From contig JAKJJT010000002.1 in the NCBI GenBank assembly GCA_021713395.1, forward strand, positions 124,001 to 188,000: a stretch of DNA of 64,000 nt. The letters run 5' to 3'. The first letter of the stretch is position 1. Each line of letters starts with the position of its first letter. The notes beneath the pieces were generated by a model. It did no database searches. It was not told the origin of the DNA and saw nothing but the letters and a program-made list of their open reading frames with translations. This DNA comes from Thiotrichales bacterium 19S9-11 (GTDB lineage: Bacteria > Pseudomonadota > Gammaproteobacteria > Francisellales > Francisellaceae). Below are positions 7,832 to 16,233 of the stretch, piece after piece. The position numbers were made by a program, and so were the translations under genes.

Positions 7832-9502
7832 ATGCTTACTTCTTTAGTAATTGATCATTTTGCTATCATCGAATCTGGCCAAATAAGCTTCAACGATGGA
7901 ATGACTGTAATTACCGGTGAAACTGGTGCTGGTAAGTCAATATTATTAGATGCATTGGAGTTAGCATTAGGTCAAAGAGCTGATAAAGCACTACTTAAAG
8001 ACAAACAGAAAACAACCATCAGTGCAACTTTTGATATCTCATTAATTGAGCCTGCAAAAGAATGGTTGTTGGCACATGAACTAAATTCTGAAGATCATGA
8101 ATGTATTTTAAGGCGCGTTTTAAGAAAAGATGGCTCATCAAAAGCTTATATTAATGGCATACCTGCAACACTCACTCAAATACGCGATTTATCTCAAAAG
8201 CTCATTGGTATTTATGGTCAGCACGCGCACTATGACTTACTAAGTCCAAAAGAACAACTAATAAAACTTGACACTTATTTAAATGAACCCAAATTAATCC
8301 AATTGATTAAAGATCATTATTTTGAAATTAAAAGTCTTCAAAAAGAACTTGATAAACTAAATCAAACAAAACAACAACTAGAAATGGAAGCATCCCTCAT
8401 CCGTTATCAATTAGATGAGTTAGAAGCCTTAAATCTAGCCGATGATGAATTAACTGAATTAAGTGATAAGCAAAACCAACTAGCCAATGCGACAGCACAA
8501 CTAGAGCATTTGGGTAATATCTGTTATCAACTTTATGAAAATGACCAAAATCTAATTAATCAATTAGAGCAAATCACTTATCAAATTAATGAAGCTTCTT
8601 TTAATCAAAATCAGATACAAAGTCCACTTGCAATGCTAAAGGAAGCAAATCTTTTAATTAAAGAAGCTTATAGTGAATTCAATCGACTAAAAGACCAAAT
8701 TGAAATTAATCCTGAAGCACTCGAAGAAATTAACCAACGCCTAACGCTAATTTATGATACCGCTAGAAAGCATCAAGTTGATGTAGAGCAATTATCAGCA
8801 CACTGGATTTCTTTGAATCAACGCTTAAATAAGTTTGATAATATTGATGAGCAAATTAGTATACTTACTATGCAAATTAAAGAAAAAGAATTAAGTTATG
8901 ATAAGCTTGCGATTACTTTATCTCACAAACGTAAAAATGCGGCTAAGACATTTAGTAATCGCATCACTAAGCATATTCGTAAACTAAACATCCCCAAAGC
9001 ATCCTTTGAAGTGATCTTTCATCAACTTGATAAACGTTCTGAAACTGGCTTAGAATCTTGTGAATTTTTAATTTCCTTTAACCCAGGCTCACCTTTAATG
9101 CCAATTCAAAAAGTTGCATCTGGTGGTGAACTATCACGAATTGCATTAACTATCCAAGTCACTGCTTCTGAAAAAATTGCCCCGCCAACACTGATTTTTG
9201 ATGAGGTTGATGTTGGCATTAGCGGTGCTACCAGTGAAATTGTTGGCCAACTCTTATCTTTACTATCTAAAAAAGCTCAAGTCTTATGTATTACCCATCA
9301 AGCGCAAGTCGCAGCACAAGGAGATCATCATTTGCACGTTTCTAAACAACAAAGCTTATCAACTACTTCATCTCATGTAAAAGCTTTATCTTATAAAGAA
9401 CGAATTACTGCCATTGCGGATATGATTGGTGGTGTTAATATCACTGAGCAGACACTCGCTCATGCAAGTGAAATGATTGATAAATTTTCTCATCTAAGTT
9501 AA
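7832..9502 (+). CDS. recN: DNA repair ATPase RecN
   Basis: SMC-like ATPase acting early in double-strand-break repair. 556 residues, the normal family length. Walker A GETGAGKS is at 29-36. Long coiled-coil arms (about 155-370) surround the hinge. The ABC signature ASGGELSRI and Walker B LIFDEVDVGISG follow. The family motif KVASGGE-SRI and the C-terminal CITHQAQVAAQ are intact. The region between it and the divergent transporter is 81 bases and AT-rich; I see no obvious LexA box, although recN is SOS-regulated in E. coli. Confidence 0.97.
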   Translation: MLTSLVIDHFAIIESGQISFNDGMTVITGETGAGKSILLDALELALGQRADKALLKDKQKTTISATFDISLIEPAKEWLLAHELNSEDHECILRRVLRKDGSSKAYINGIPATLTQIRDLSQKLIGIYGQHAHYDLLSPKEQLIKLDTYLNEPKLIQLIKDHYFEIKSLQKELDKLNQTKQQLEMEASLIRYQLDELEALNLADDELTELSDKQNQLANATAQLEHLGNICYQLYENDQNLINQLEQITYQINEASFNQNQIQSPLAMLKEANLLIKEAYSEFNRLKDQIEINPEALEEINQRLTLIYDTARKHQVDVEQLSAHWISLNQRLNKFDNIDEQISILTMQIKEKELSYDKLAITLSHKRKNAAKTFSNRITKHIRKLNIPKASFEVIFHQLDKRSETGLESCEFLISFNPGSPLMPIQKVASGGELSRIALTIQVTASEKIAPPTLIFDEVDVGISGATSEIVGQLLSLLSKKAQVLCITHQAQVAAQGDHHLHVSKQQSLSTTSSHVKALSYKERITAIADMIGGVNITEQTLAHASEMIDKFSHLS

Positions 9503-9560
9503 CCAAAAACCATAAACTCTGTGCTAAACTACGCCACTAGAAGCTTAAGTAAAATAAGAT

Positions 9561-9578
9561 TTGTGCAATAGAGCACAA
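9561..9578. repeat. Inverted repeat TTGTGC-AATAGA-GCACAA upstream of sthA
   Basis: A perfect 6-base-pair inverted repeat with a 6-base loop, 47 bases before the sthA start. It lies inside a wider inverted pair, AAGCTTAA at 9541-9548 and TTAAGCTT at 9591-9598, so the leader could fold into a two-stage stem. No T-run follows, so it does not look like a terminator for recN. It may be an operator or a leader structure. Confidence 0.4.
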
Positions 9579-9624
9579 TAAATATCATTTTTAAGCTTAA
9601 AAACCAAATAGTAAGGTTATTTTT

Positions 9625-10989
9625 ATGCATTATGATGCAATTGTTATTGGCAGTGGTCCTGCTGGTGAAGGTGCTGCGCTTAAAATGGCAAAATCCGGCA
9701 AACAAGTTGCCATTATTGAAGAAAAAAAAGATGTTGGTGGTAACTGCATTCATCGAGGTACGATTCCCTCAAAAGCATTACGTCATGCAGTTAAAGAATA
9801 TGCCTTTCATTCAAAATATCATGACTTTAGCTATACACAAATGCTTGAAAATGCTAAAGAAGTAATCAAACAACAAGTTGAGCTTCGCGTTGGTTTTTAT
9901 AAGCGTAATGATGTCACCATGCACCATGGTCATGCACAATTTGTAGATAGTCACTCTATTTTAGTAACAGCAGAAGACCATCAAACAGAGATATTAACCG
10001 CTGATTATTTTGTCATTGCAACTGGCTCAAGGCCTTATCGCCCAGAAAGCATTGATTTTTCACATCCTCGCATATTAGATAGCGACAAAGTACTTAATCT
10101 TACTGAAAGCCCAAAAAGTATCACAATCTATGGTGCAGGTGTAATAGGTTGTGAGTATGCATCTATTTTTAGAACATTAAAAATGCGTGTTAATTTAATT
10201 AATACACGTGATCAATTATTATCTTTTTTAGATGATGAAATCATTGATGCCTTAAGTTATCACTTACGCGAAGAAGGTGTTCGTATTAGACATAATGAAT
10301 GTTATGAATCGATTAATGCTGATGATCAAGGTGTTACTATAGCACTAAAATCCAATAAGGTCATTCACTCAGACTATTTTCTTTATGCACAAGGTAGAAC
10401 GGGTAACACTGATCGCATGGGGCTAGAAAAGCTTAAGATTAAAACTGATTCTCGAGGTTCCGTTGAAGTTAATGAAAACTACCAAACATTAAATCACTCA
10501 CATATTTATGCTGTTGGTGATGTTGTTGGCTATCCATCGTTAGCATCAGCTGCGTTTGATCAAGGACGTTTTGCAGCAACGCATATTATTGATGGTCACT
10601 GTGATGCGCATTTGGTTAAAGATATTCCAACTGGTATTTATACCCTACCTGAGATTTCTTCTGTTGGTAAAACAGAAAAAGAACTAACAAACGAAAAAAT
10701 CCCTTATGAAATTGGCCACTCTTTCTTTAAAGATCTTGCTCGAGCACAGATTGCAGGCAGAAAAGTTGGCATGCTTAAGATTCTTTTTCATCGAGAGACT
10801 TTAGAGATCTTAGGTATTCACTGCTTTGGCAATCAAGCATCTGAAATTATTCATATTGGTCAAGCAATTATGTCACAAAAAGGAGAAGCTAATACTTTAA
10901 TGTACTTTGTTAATACAACCTTTAACTATCCTACCATGGCAGAAGCTTATCGAGTGGCTGCTTTAAATGGCTTAAATCGGTTAAATTAA
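9625..10989 (+). CDS. sthA: Soluble pyridine nucleotide transhydrogenase
   Basis: Cytosolic FAD enzyme that moves electrons between NADPH and NAD+. 454 residues of the two-dinucleotide-binding flavoprotein fold: FAD motif GSGPAGEG near residue 9, NAD(P) motif [11 protein letters not shown] near 171, C-terminal dimerisation domain from about 330. The region that in lipoamide dehydrogenase carries the redox Cys pair reads [16 protein letters not shown]; the second Cys is Thr, which is diagnostic of SthA. The [13 protein letters not shown]-binding segment is intact. The strongly biased, undamaged sequence suggests an active gene. It marks the left edge of the accessory region starting at 10995. 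Confidence 0.96.
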   Translation: MHYDAIVIGSGPAGEGAALKMAKSGKQVAIIEEKKDVGGNCIHRGTIPSKALRHAVKEYAFHSKYHDFSYTQMLENAKEVIKQQVELRVGFYKRNDVTMHHGHAQFVDSHSILVTAEDHQTEILTADYFVIATGSRPYRPESIDFSHPRILDSDKVLNLTESPKSITIYGAGVIGCEYASIFRTLKMRVNLINTRDQLLSFLDDEIIDALSYHLREEGVRIRHNECYESINADDQGVTIALKSNKVIHSDYFLYAQGRTGNTDRMGLEKLKIKTDSRGSVEVNENYQTLNHSHIYAVGDVVGYPSLASAAFDQGRFAATHIIDGHCDAHLVKDIPTGIYTLPEISSVGKTEKELTNEKIPYEIGHSFFKDLARAQIAGRKVGMLKILFHRETLEILGIHCFGNQASEIIHIGQAIMSQKGEANTLMYFVNTTFNYPTMAEAYRVAALNGLNRLN

Positions 10990-10994
10990 GTATA

Positions 10995-11768
10995 TTACTC
11001 TATCTTTGGGGTAACTTCTAAAATAGCATCTAATAGCATTGTTAATATAAACTCTATAAATGGTGATGAATCAGACTTATCTGTACTTAATTGTATCGCT
11101 TGATAATACTCTGTTTGATGCTGATAAACTAAACTTTCGACAGGAATATAGGCTAATAATTCATTCCATTTACTTAAAATCAATGACTGCCATAATCGCC
11201 CCATTCGACCATTACCATCAGAAAATGGATGAATAAACTCAAACTCATAATGAAAAACACAACTTACAATGATTGGATGGTCTTCTGTTATGGTTAACCA
11301 GCTAAATAAATCTGTCATTAACTTTGGTAGGCGACTAGCTGGTGGCGCAACATGAATCACATCTTTTCCTGATATAACTCCTACACCACCAGAGCGATAA
11401 ATACCAATTTCATCAATTAAACCTTTCATTAATATTTGGTGTACTTCTAATAGATGCTTTTCATCTTTCGGTTGCCAATTTTCAAAGTTATCATAAACTT
11501 CTATTGCATTTCTGACTTCCTGAATTTCTCGCTGTGGTGCTAATACACGTTTACCATCTAAAATATCTGTGATATTTGCTTCATCGAGGGTATTACCTTC
11601 TATCGCCAAAGAACCTTGAATCGTTTTAATGCGATTAATTCGTCTTAATTTAACAGACTTTTCATTTTCTTTGATTGCCGATAATCGTCCCACCGATTCA
11701 CTGATATCTGCAACTAAATTAATAATCTTTGAAGTAAGACTATACGGTGGCTGATAAGGCTTCCCCAT
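10995..11768 (-). CDS. Fic-domain protein, class II (probable AMP transferase)
   Basis: Fic proteins usually transfer AMP from ATP to Ser, Thr or Tyr of target proteins. 257 residues. The catalytic motif HPFSDGNGR is complete at 180-188. The auto-inhibitory motif (S/T)xxxE(G/N) is present upstream as SLAIEGN at 53-59, placing it in class II, where the N-terminal helix blocks ATP binding. The flap region lies around 125-145. No partner antitoxin is needed in this class and none is adjacent. Its stop is six bases from the convergent sthA stop. The last 18 bases or so recur at 13401, indicating a second, now lost copy. The target is unknown. Confidence 0.9.
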   Translation of the reverse strand: MGKPYQPPYSLTSKIINLVADISESVGRLSAIKENEKSVKLRRINRIKTIQGSLAIEGNTLDEANITDILDGKRVLAPQREIQEVRNAIEVYDNFENWQPKDEKHLLEVHQILMKGLIDEIGIYRSGGVGVISGKDVIHVAPPASRLPKLMTDLFSWLTITEDHPIIVSCVFHYEFEFIHPFSDGNGRMGRLWQSLILSKWNELLAYIPVESLVYQHQTEYYQAIQLSTDKSDSSPFIEFILTMLLDAILEVTPKIE

Positions 11769-11955
11769 GCACAGTTTCCATTTACATAATTTATTAAAAT
11801 TAACTATATAAATTATACACTACTTTATAAATTGAGGCTATGTGCGTGTTGTTTCAGATTTTTAAATTAACTTCATAATCTAGCACACTCACTTTATCTA
11901 ATTAATAACCTATGCTATAAAAATAAACTTTAAAATTAATTAATGTTTTTCTTCA

Positions 11956-12223
11956 ATGGATCTACTTAACTACGAAACCCTCATTCGCCTAAGTGCTTTT
12001 TTAAGTATTTTCATTATTATGGCGGTTTTAGAAACTATCATTCCAAAACGTCAATTAACCATTACCAAATCAACGCGTTGGCTGAATAATAATGTTTAAA
12101 ACCTACCAAGCGCAACCAGAAAAAGGTCATTATGCAATGCAGATTGGTCTTTCAAACTTTCGTAATCAAAACCAAACACAGAAGCTTATACCCATGCTAT
12201 GGTTTCCGTTTATGAGGAAATAA
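11956..12223 (+). pseudogene. Sterol desaturase / fatty-acid hydroxylase family gene with its core deleted
   Basis: Two short pieces of one gene lie in different frames. The first (11956-12099) encodes 47 residues that look like a family N-terminus: one membrane helix followed by LETIIPKRQLT and TRWLNNN. The second, in the next frame (about 12092-12223), encodes FKTYQAQPEKGHYAMQIGL, typical of the family C-terminus (TYRAQP..GH..M.IGL), and then stops. Roughly 200 residues between them, including all the His motifs that bind the di-iron centre, are missing and the frame is shifted. The gene is dead. The identification rests on recognised motifs at both ends. Confidence 0.75.
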
Positions 12224-12230
12224 ATATTTA

Positions 12231-12575
12231 TTAGCACTTCTTTTTACTGTTTATTTCATTTTTAAGACTAAGAACTGTTGACTCTTCAAGGCCAGTAGCT
12301 TTTATAACTATCTTTATCTCCATACCCATTTCTAGTAAATTACGAGCTGTTTCTTGAGCACCTTGCTCTAAACCAAGTTTAATACCTTGCTTTTGCGCTC
12401 TATCTTCAAGTTTTTCAAGATAATTCATAAACTCACCATCTGTATTTTTATTAATAACTTTGATTAATTTATCAACAGCTTCTTTCTCTGTTTCTTTTCT
12501 ACTATCTATATATGAGAATACCTGAAATAGAAAATCTTTACTAATATTTGAAATACTATTATTGCAGTCTATCAT
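12231..12575 (-). pseudogene. C-terminal fragment of an Rpn-family (PD-(D/E)XK) nuclease/transposase-like gene
   Basis: 114 residues. They match the tail seen in Rpn/YhgA-like proteins: a Glu/Lys-rich helix, then RAQKQGIKLGLEQGAQETA, LLEMGMEI and ATGLEESTVLSLKN. The N-terminal nuclease domain of about 200 residues is absent; a TAA stop lies in frame four codons before the ATG. This is therefore most likely the remnant of a full-length gene, although a short expressed protein cannot be excluded. Full-length relatives promote RecA-independent recombination in E. coli and are common in mobile or decaying regions. It lies eight bases from the hydroxylase remnant. Confidence 0.7.
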
Positions 12576-12708
12576 TATGACTTTTTAAGTTTCTAAAACT
12601 CATCAAATCACTCCATTTTGTAATATACTTATTATTAATTATCTAAAAATATTCATACTTATCAATAGCTTAACTAACTTTATTTTGAAATATTATAATA
12701 CTGTCTTT

Positions 12709-12721
12709 ATTTTTTTTTTTT
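12709..12721 (+). repeat. T13 homopolymer in the promoter region of the gene at 12776
   Basis: Thirteen consecutive T residues. A possible -10 (TATGAT, 12726-12731) lies just downstream and a weak -35-like TCTTTA (12703-12708) just upstream, which would put the tract in the 17-base spacer. Length change by slippage would alter promoter spacing. An alternative TATAAT at 12693-12698 would put the tract in the untranslated leader instead. No other tract of this length was noticed in the window. Confidence 0.5.
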
Positions 12722-12775
12722 GAATTATGATATAAATTGGCTTTTATAAAATTAACTAATTAGGGGAGCAAAATT

Positions 12776-13363
12776 ATGCCTACTTATCAAGAATTTTTAA
12801 ACGACAATTATCCTAGTATTCAACTAACGACATTGATTGATAATACAGATACATCTACAGTGAAAGAAAATGACACTACTTCTAAAGAATTATATGCTTA
12901 TCATATCAAAAAAATCTTACCTAATAATCTTAATACTGAAATGCCTGAGGATAAAAGAGAAACACTAACGAAAAATATAGATGATTTTCTAGGAATTTCC
13001 CTGCTCGATTTAACTGTGTTAAAGATATCATGCAATAATGTTTATAATAAATTCGGGCCATATGCTAATGATCTTACTGAGAAGCAATTGAAACATTTTA
13101 AAAATGCTATGTCAATCTTAAATATTCTTGAAGCAGCAGGTAATGAACAACGTCAAAAAGCATCAGAAATGATGAATATTATTAATGAGTTTAAAGCGTC
13201 GCAAAGTGATAAAGAAATAACTCAATTTAAACCTGAGCAAAAGATTGCTTATGTTTCCTCTAGTAATATTGCTTCGGCACCAAAATTATCACCACAACCA
13301 ATAATAATGGAAGAAATGATAAAGGGGGAAGTAGTTAAGACCCCTGAACCAGGCAGCGATTAA
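12776..13363 (+). CDS. Unrecognised soluble protein
   Basis: 195 residues without recognised domain, signal peptide or membrane segment. Residues 1-60 are polar and Thr/Asp/Asn-rich. Residues 60-155 look helical (ending KASEMMNIINEFKAS), and the tail is low-complexity with Pro and Glu (MIKGEVVKTPEPGSD). A strong ribosome-binding site (AGGGGAGC) precedes the ATG, so it is probably expressed. It stands alone in the accessory region behind a T13 tract. A secreted or host-directed protein is possible but unsupported beyond composition and location. Confidence 0.75.
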   Translation: MPTYQEFLNDNYPSIQLTTLIDNTDTSTVKENDTTSKELYAYHIKKILPNNLNTEMPEDKRETLTKNIDDFLGISLLDLTVLKISCNNVYNKFGPYANDLTEKQLKHFKNAMSILNILEAAGNEQRQKASEMMNIINEFKASQSDKEITQFKPEQKIAYVSSSNIASAPKLSPQPIIMEEMIKGEVVKTPEPGSD

Positions 13364-13400
13364 TACTTACTAAAATAATAAGGGGTACTCCTTGCCCCTC

Positions 13401-13436
13401 TTACCCCATCTTTGGGGTAACTTCTAATATCACATT
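13401..13436 (-). pseudogene. Remnant of a second fic gene, 3' end only
   Basis: Read on the minus strand this stretch gives VNVILEVTPKMG and a TAA stop. The Fic protein at 10995 ends with DAILEVTPKIE and a stop. ILEVTPK is identical and 18 consecutive bases are shared. An in-frame TAG lies two codons further upstream, so nothing more survives. The stretch sits between the hypothetical gene and the MAPEG gene. The first 20 bases also form a TTACCCC/GGGGTAA hairpin, probably by chance or serving secondarily as a weak terminator. Confidence 0.6.
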
Positions 13437-13496
13437 GACAAACTACTGATTCCCCCTTATCTTCAATATGATTTTCAAAAATTTAAGGATGATAAT

Positions 13497-13883
13497 GTGA
13501 GAAATCTTAGTTACTGGTGTATTATTTTTGCAGCAATTATGCCGTATTTATTTATTATCATTGCTAAAGCTCAGAAGGGTTATGTAAAAAATCATAATCA
13601 TGCGCCACGCATTTATTTAAAAAACTTAAGTGGTTATAGGGCAAGGGCACACTGGGCATCACAAAACAGTTTTGAAGCGCTACCTTTTTTTATTGCTGCG
13701 ATTTTAGCAGCTAATTTGCTCGGTAGCGTTCATTTCTCAACATTAAATACCTTGGCTGTAAGCTTTATAATTGCAAGATTAGTTTATGGCTTTTGTTATA
13801 TCTTAGATTTTGCAACCCTTCGATCTTTTGTTTGGTTGATTGCTTTGATCATTAATCTCACAATTATGATTATGGCAATTTAG
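13497..13883 (+). CDS. MAPEG-family membrane protein
   Basis: 128 residues with about four membrane helices. The family pattern is present: RARAHWASQNSFEALPFF at about 48-65, with the conserved Asn-x-x-Glu of the first loop, then a second hydrophobic region, ARLVYGFCYILD and LRSFVW. Bacterial MAPEG proteins are of mixed or unknown function; some have glutathione-dependent activity. The start is GTG at 13497, chosen because AAGGA lies eight bases upstream and no ATG fits the frame. It is monocistronic and flanked by the fic remnant and by a 300-base gap. Confidence 0.85.
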   Translation: MRNLSYWCIIFAAIMPYLFIIIAKAQKGYVKNHNHAPRIYLKNLSGYRARAHWASQNSFEALPFFIAAILAANLLGSVHFSTLNTLAVSFIIARLVYGFCYILDFATLRSFVWLIALIINLTIMIMAI

Positions 13884-14183
13884 CTCTTATAAAAAATTCT
13901 AAGTCAAAATAAAATAGCTTTTATATAAGTTTCTGTTGGATAAACAAAATACCCTATATGCACAAAGCATAATTCATACTGGATAACTCATCAAGCAGAT
14001 TATTCTATTTTTTATTCAATTGTATATGCTTGATTTCTTAAAAAGTTCAATATCTACTAAATCATAATCAATGTCTGTATTTCTCGGAAGACAACCGTGG
14101 ATAATTCGGAGTAAGATCCTGGATAAATCGGAATAAATAGTTTATTATTTAATTAGATTCCATAATTTTGAGAAAATATACTA
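13884..14183 (+). repeat. 300-base non-coding gap with repeated TGGATAA motifs
   Basis: TGGATAA occurs four times in direct orientation, at 13937, 13980, 14098 and 14120. The last two are part of 17-base near-identical repeats, TGGATAATTCGGAGTAA (14098-14114) and TGGATAAATCGGAATAA (14120-14136), matching at 15 of 17 positions and starting 22 bases apart, about two helical turns. They lie 48-86 bases before the ATPase gene at 14184. They may be protein-binding sites for its control or the end of a lost mobile element. I see no gene in the gap. Confidence 0.5.
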
Positions 14184-15437
14184 ATGATTAGTCGAAAACT
14201 AGCTCCAATTGTAATTGAGTTATTAAAAGAGTTTAGAATCGTTTACCTTACTGGGCCACGACAAAGCGGAAAAACAACTTTAGCAAAAACTATTCCTTTA
14301 GAGAGCGCGTTTGAGTATATTTCATTTGATAATCAAAATATATTAACCTCAGCTCAAAGCGATCCAATTGGTTTTTTAGCGTCATTTAAAAACAAAAAAT
14401 TAATATTAGATGAATTTCAATATATCCCAGAATTAACATCAGCAATTAAACAAGTCTCAGATAATCTTAATGCTAATGAAAAAGGTAAGTTTTTGTTAAC
14501 TGGCTCTGCTGATATTTTTAGATCTGGAAAAACTCAGGAAGCCCTACCCGGACATATGGCAAGACTAGAGCTGTATCCTTTATCATTATCAGAAAAGTTT
14601 AATACGCACACAAATATAATTGATTTATTATGTAATCAAGATTTTAATATTAATCTATCGGATGGTACCACTCACAAACAGTTAGCTGACATTATTCTTC
14701 AAGGAGGTTACCCAGAAGTTCAAACAATGAACTATAGAGCAAAACAAACTTGGTATCACTCTTATGTAGAGGGAAGATTATATAAAGATTTTGAGTCATT
14801 ATATGCCGCTCGTGGCGATTATCGTTCTAGATTAAAGGCACTAATACCCTATTTAGCTGGCCTTTCAGGCAATTTGATTAAATATGCAAGTATCTCAAAT
14901 GATTTAAAATTAGAGGATAAAGTAGTGAAGTCATATATTGAAATACTTGACTTAATGTTCATCATTAAAGTGGTTCCAGCTTACATAAGAAATAAAGCCA
15001 AGCGTCAGGCAATTACTATGCCTAAGCTACATATGATTGATACAGGTTTAGCATGTAGTCTTTTGGGCATAAGAAAACAAGAGCAACTAACTAATAGTTC
15101 TTATTTTGGAGGGTTATTAGAAAATTTAATTTATATGGAACTAATGAAACAAAATACTTGGTCACATGAGAAAGTTGAGCTTTTTCATTTTAGAGATAAA
15201 TATAAGAATGAGGCCGACATTGTGCTAGAAAAAGATACTAATGAGATTATTGGTATTGAAATTAAAGCATCAGCCACAATTAAACAACAAGACTTTAAGG
15301 GATTGCTTAAATTAGCAGAATATAACCCATCAAAATTTTTATATGGGGTATTATTTTATTCTGGAAAAGATATATTGCCTTTCTCACGTAATGGTATTCA
15401 ACTATATGCCTTACCATTTAGCTTACTTTTCAAATAA
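14184..15437 (+). CDS. AAA_14/DUF4143 ATPase
   Basis: 417 residues. The N-terminal P-loop ATPase domain has Walker A GPRQSGKTT at 24-32, Walker B LILDEFQ at 73-79 and a sensor-like LLTGSAD near residue 107. The C-terminal DUF4143 domain (about 200-360) ends in a nuclease-fold-like stretch with NEADIVLE and IGIEIKAS, which resembles the D-(E)xK arrangement of PD-(D/E)XK proteins. Members are widespread, often horizontally acquired, and have no settled function. The ribosome-binding site is weak. Repeated motifs upstream suggest its own control. It is the right-hand gene of the accessory region. Confidence 0.88.
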   Translation: MISRKLAPIVIELLKEFRIVYLTGPRQSGKTTLAKTIPLESAFEYISFDNQNILTSAQSDPIGFLASFKNKKLILDEFQYIPELTSAIKQVSDNLNANEKGKFLLTGSADIFRSGKTQEALPGHMARLELYPLSLSEKFNTHTNIIDLLCNQDFNINLSDGTTHKQLADIILQGGYPEVQTMNYRAKQTWYHSYVEGRLYKDFESLYAARGDYRSRLKALIPYLAGLSGNLIKYASISNDLKLEDKVVKSYIEILDLMFIIKVVPAYIRNKAKRQAITMPKLHMIDTGLACSLLGIRKQEQLTNSSYFGGLLENLIYMELMKQNTWSHEKVELFHFRDKYKNEADIVLEKDTNEIIGIEIKASATIKQQDFKGLLKLAEYNPSKFLYGVLFYSGKDILPFSRNGIQLYALPFSLLFK

Positions 15438-15579
15438 ACTGCCTACTGAATTAATGGCGCATCAAATTTTGCCTACCACCCATTAAGACAAAAAACTCGA
15501 AATAACCAAATAAATCCGTTATCATAGCAGGCAATTTTTAAAGATAATCAAGTGCTATAGATATTAACTATTTAGATTA

Positions 15580-16230
15580 ATGAATATTACAAAAGAAGCC
15601 ATTGATGCGATTCTACCACAAACCCAGTGTACTCAATGTGGTTATAAAGATTGTATGGACTATGCCAATGCAATTAGCCAAGGGACACCACATAACCAAT
15701 GCCCACCGGGTGGTAAAGAAGGCATTATCAAACTATCAAAACTATTAAACCGAGATATCTTACCTCTAAACCCAGAAAATGGCACTGAAGGTCCAAGATT
15801 AGTTACTCAAGTTAATGAAGATTTATGCATTGGCTGCACTAAGTGTATTCAAGCTTGTCCTGTTGATGCAATTGTTGGTGCCAATCGTTTGATGCATACG
15901 ATTATTGAAGCAGAATGTACCGGTTGTGAATTATGTATTGAACCTTGCCCAATGGATTGTATTGATTTAGTTGAGCTACCAGAAAATAAACAACCAATGA
16001 ATTTATCTGAAGCTGAGAAGACCAAACAGCAGAATCATTACCGTAATCGACATAATGCGCGTATTAAACGCTTAAACCAAGAAGAAAAATATCAACGTCA
16101 ACGCCATCATCAGAATAAAGAAGCCATTACAACTAAAAAAGAGACACCGACTGATACTAAAAAGCAAAAACAAGACTATATTAAACAAGCACTTGCTGAG
16201 TTTCGCGCAAAGAAAAAAAATAGAAGCTAA
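15580..16230 (+). CDS. rnfB: RnfB-like ferredoxin, stand-alone
   Basis: Iron-sulfur electron carrier related to the B subunit of the Rnf complex. 216 residues. An Fe-S domain at the start has the pattern CTQCGYKDC followed by a fourth Cys in NQCPPGG. Two 4Fe-4S ferredoxin motifs follow, [12 protein letters not shown] and [12 protein letters not shown]. The tail from about 145 is basic and Lys/Gln-rich. The N-terminal membrane anchor of true RnfB is missing, and no rnfA, C, D, G or E is adjacent. The three-base spacing to nth suggests it may supply electrons or Fe-S function to DNA repair; that link is inference. Confidence 0.88.
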   Translation: MNITKEAIDAILPQTQCTQCGYKDCMDYANAISQGTPHNQCPPGGKEGIIKLSKLLNRDILPLNPENGTEGPRLVTQVNEDLCIGCTKCIQACPVDAIVGANRLMHTIIEAECTGCELCIEPCPMDCIDLVELPENKQPMNLSEAEKTKQQNHYRNRHNARIKRLNQEEKYQRQRHHQNKEAITTKKETPTDTKKQKQDYIKQALAEFRAKKKNRS

Positions 16231-16233
16231 ACC

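Noticed and set aside
12660-12690. PmrA-type TTAA repeats before the unknown gene at 12776
   Set aside because: The spacing and flanking bases do not fit the published effector-gene box, and TTAA is very frequent in this AT-rich sequence.
13401-13420. TTACCCC-ATCTTT-GGGGTAA hairpin as a terminator
   Set aside because: The stem is perfect but no T-run follows on the plus strand, and the bases are explained better as the end of a lost fic copy.
14098-14136. End of an intact IS21-like element
   Set aside because: The repeated motif is suggestive, but there is no transposase gene and no matching second end or target duplication.
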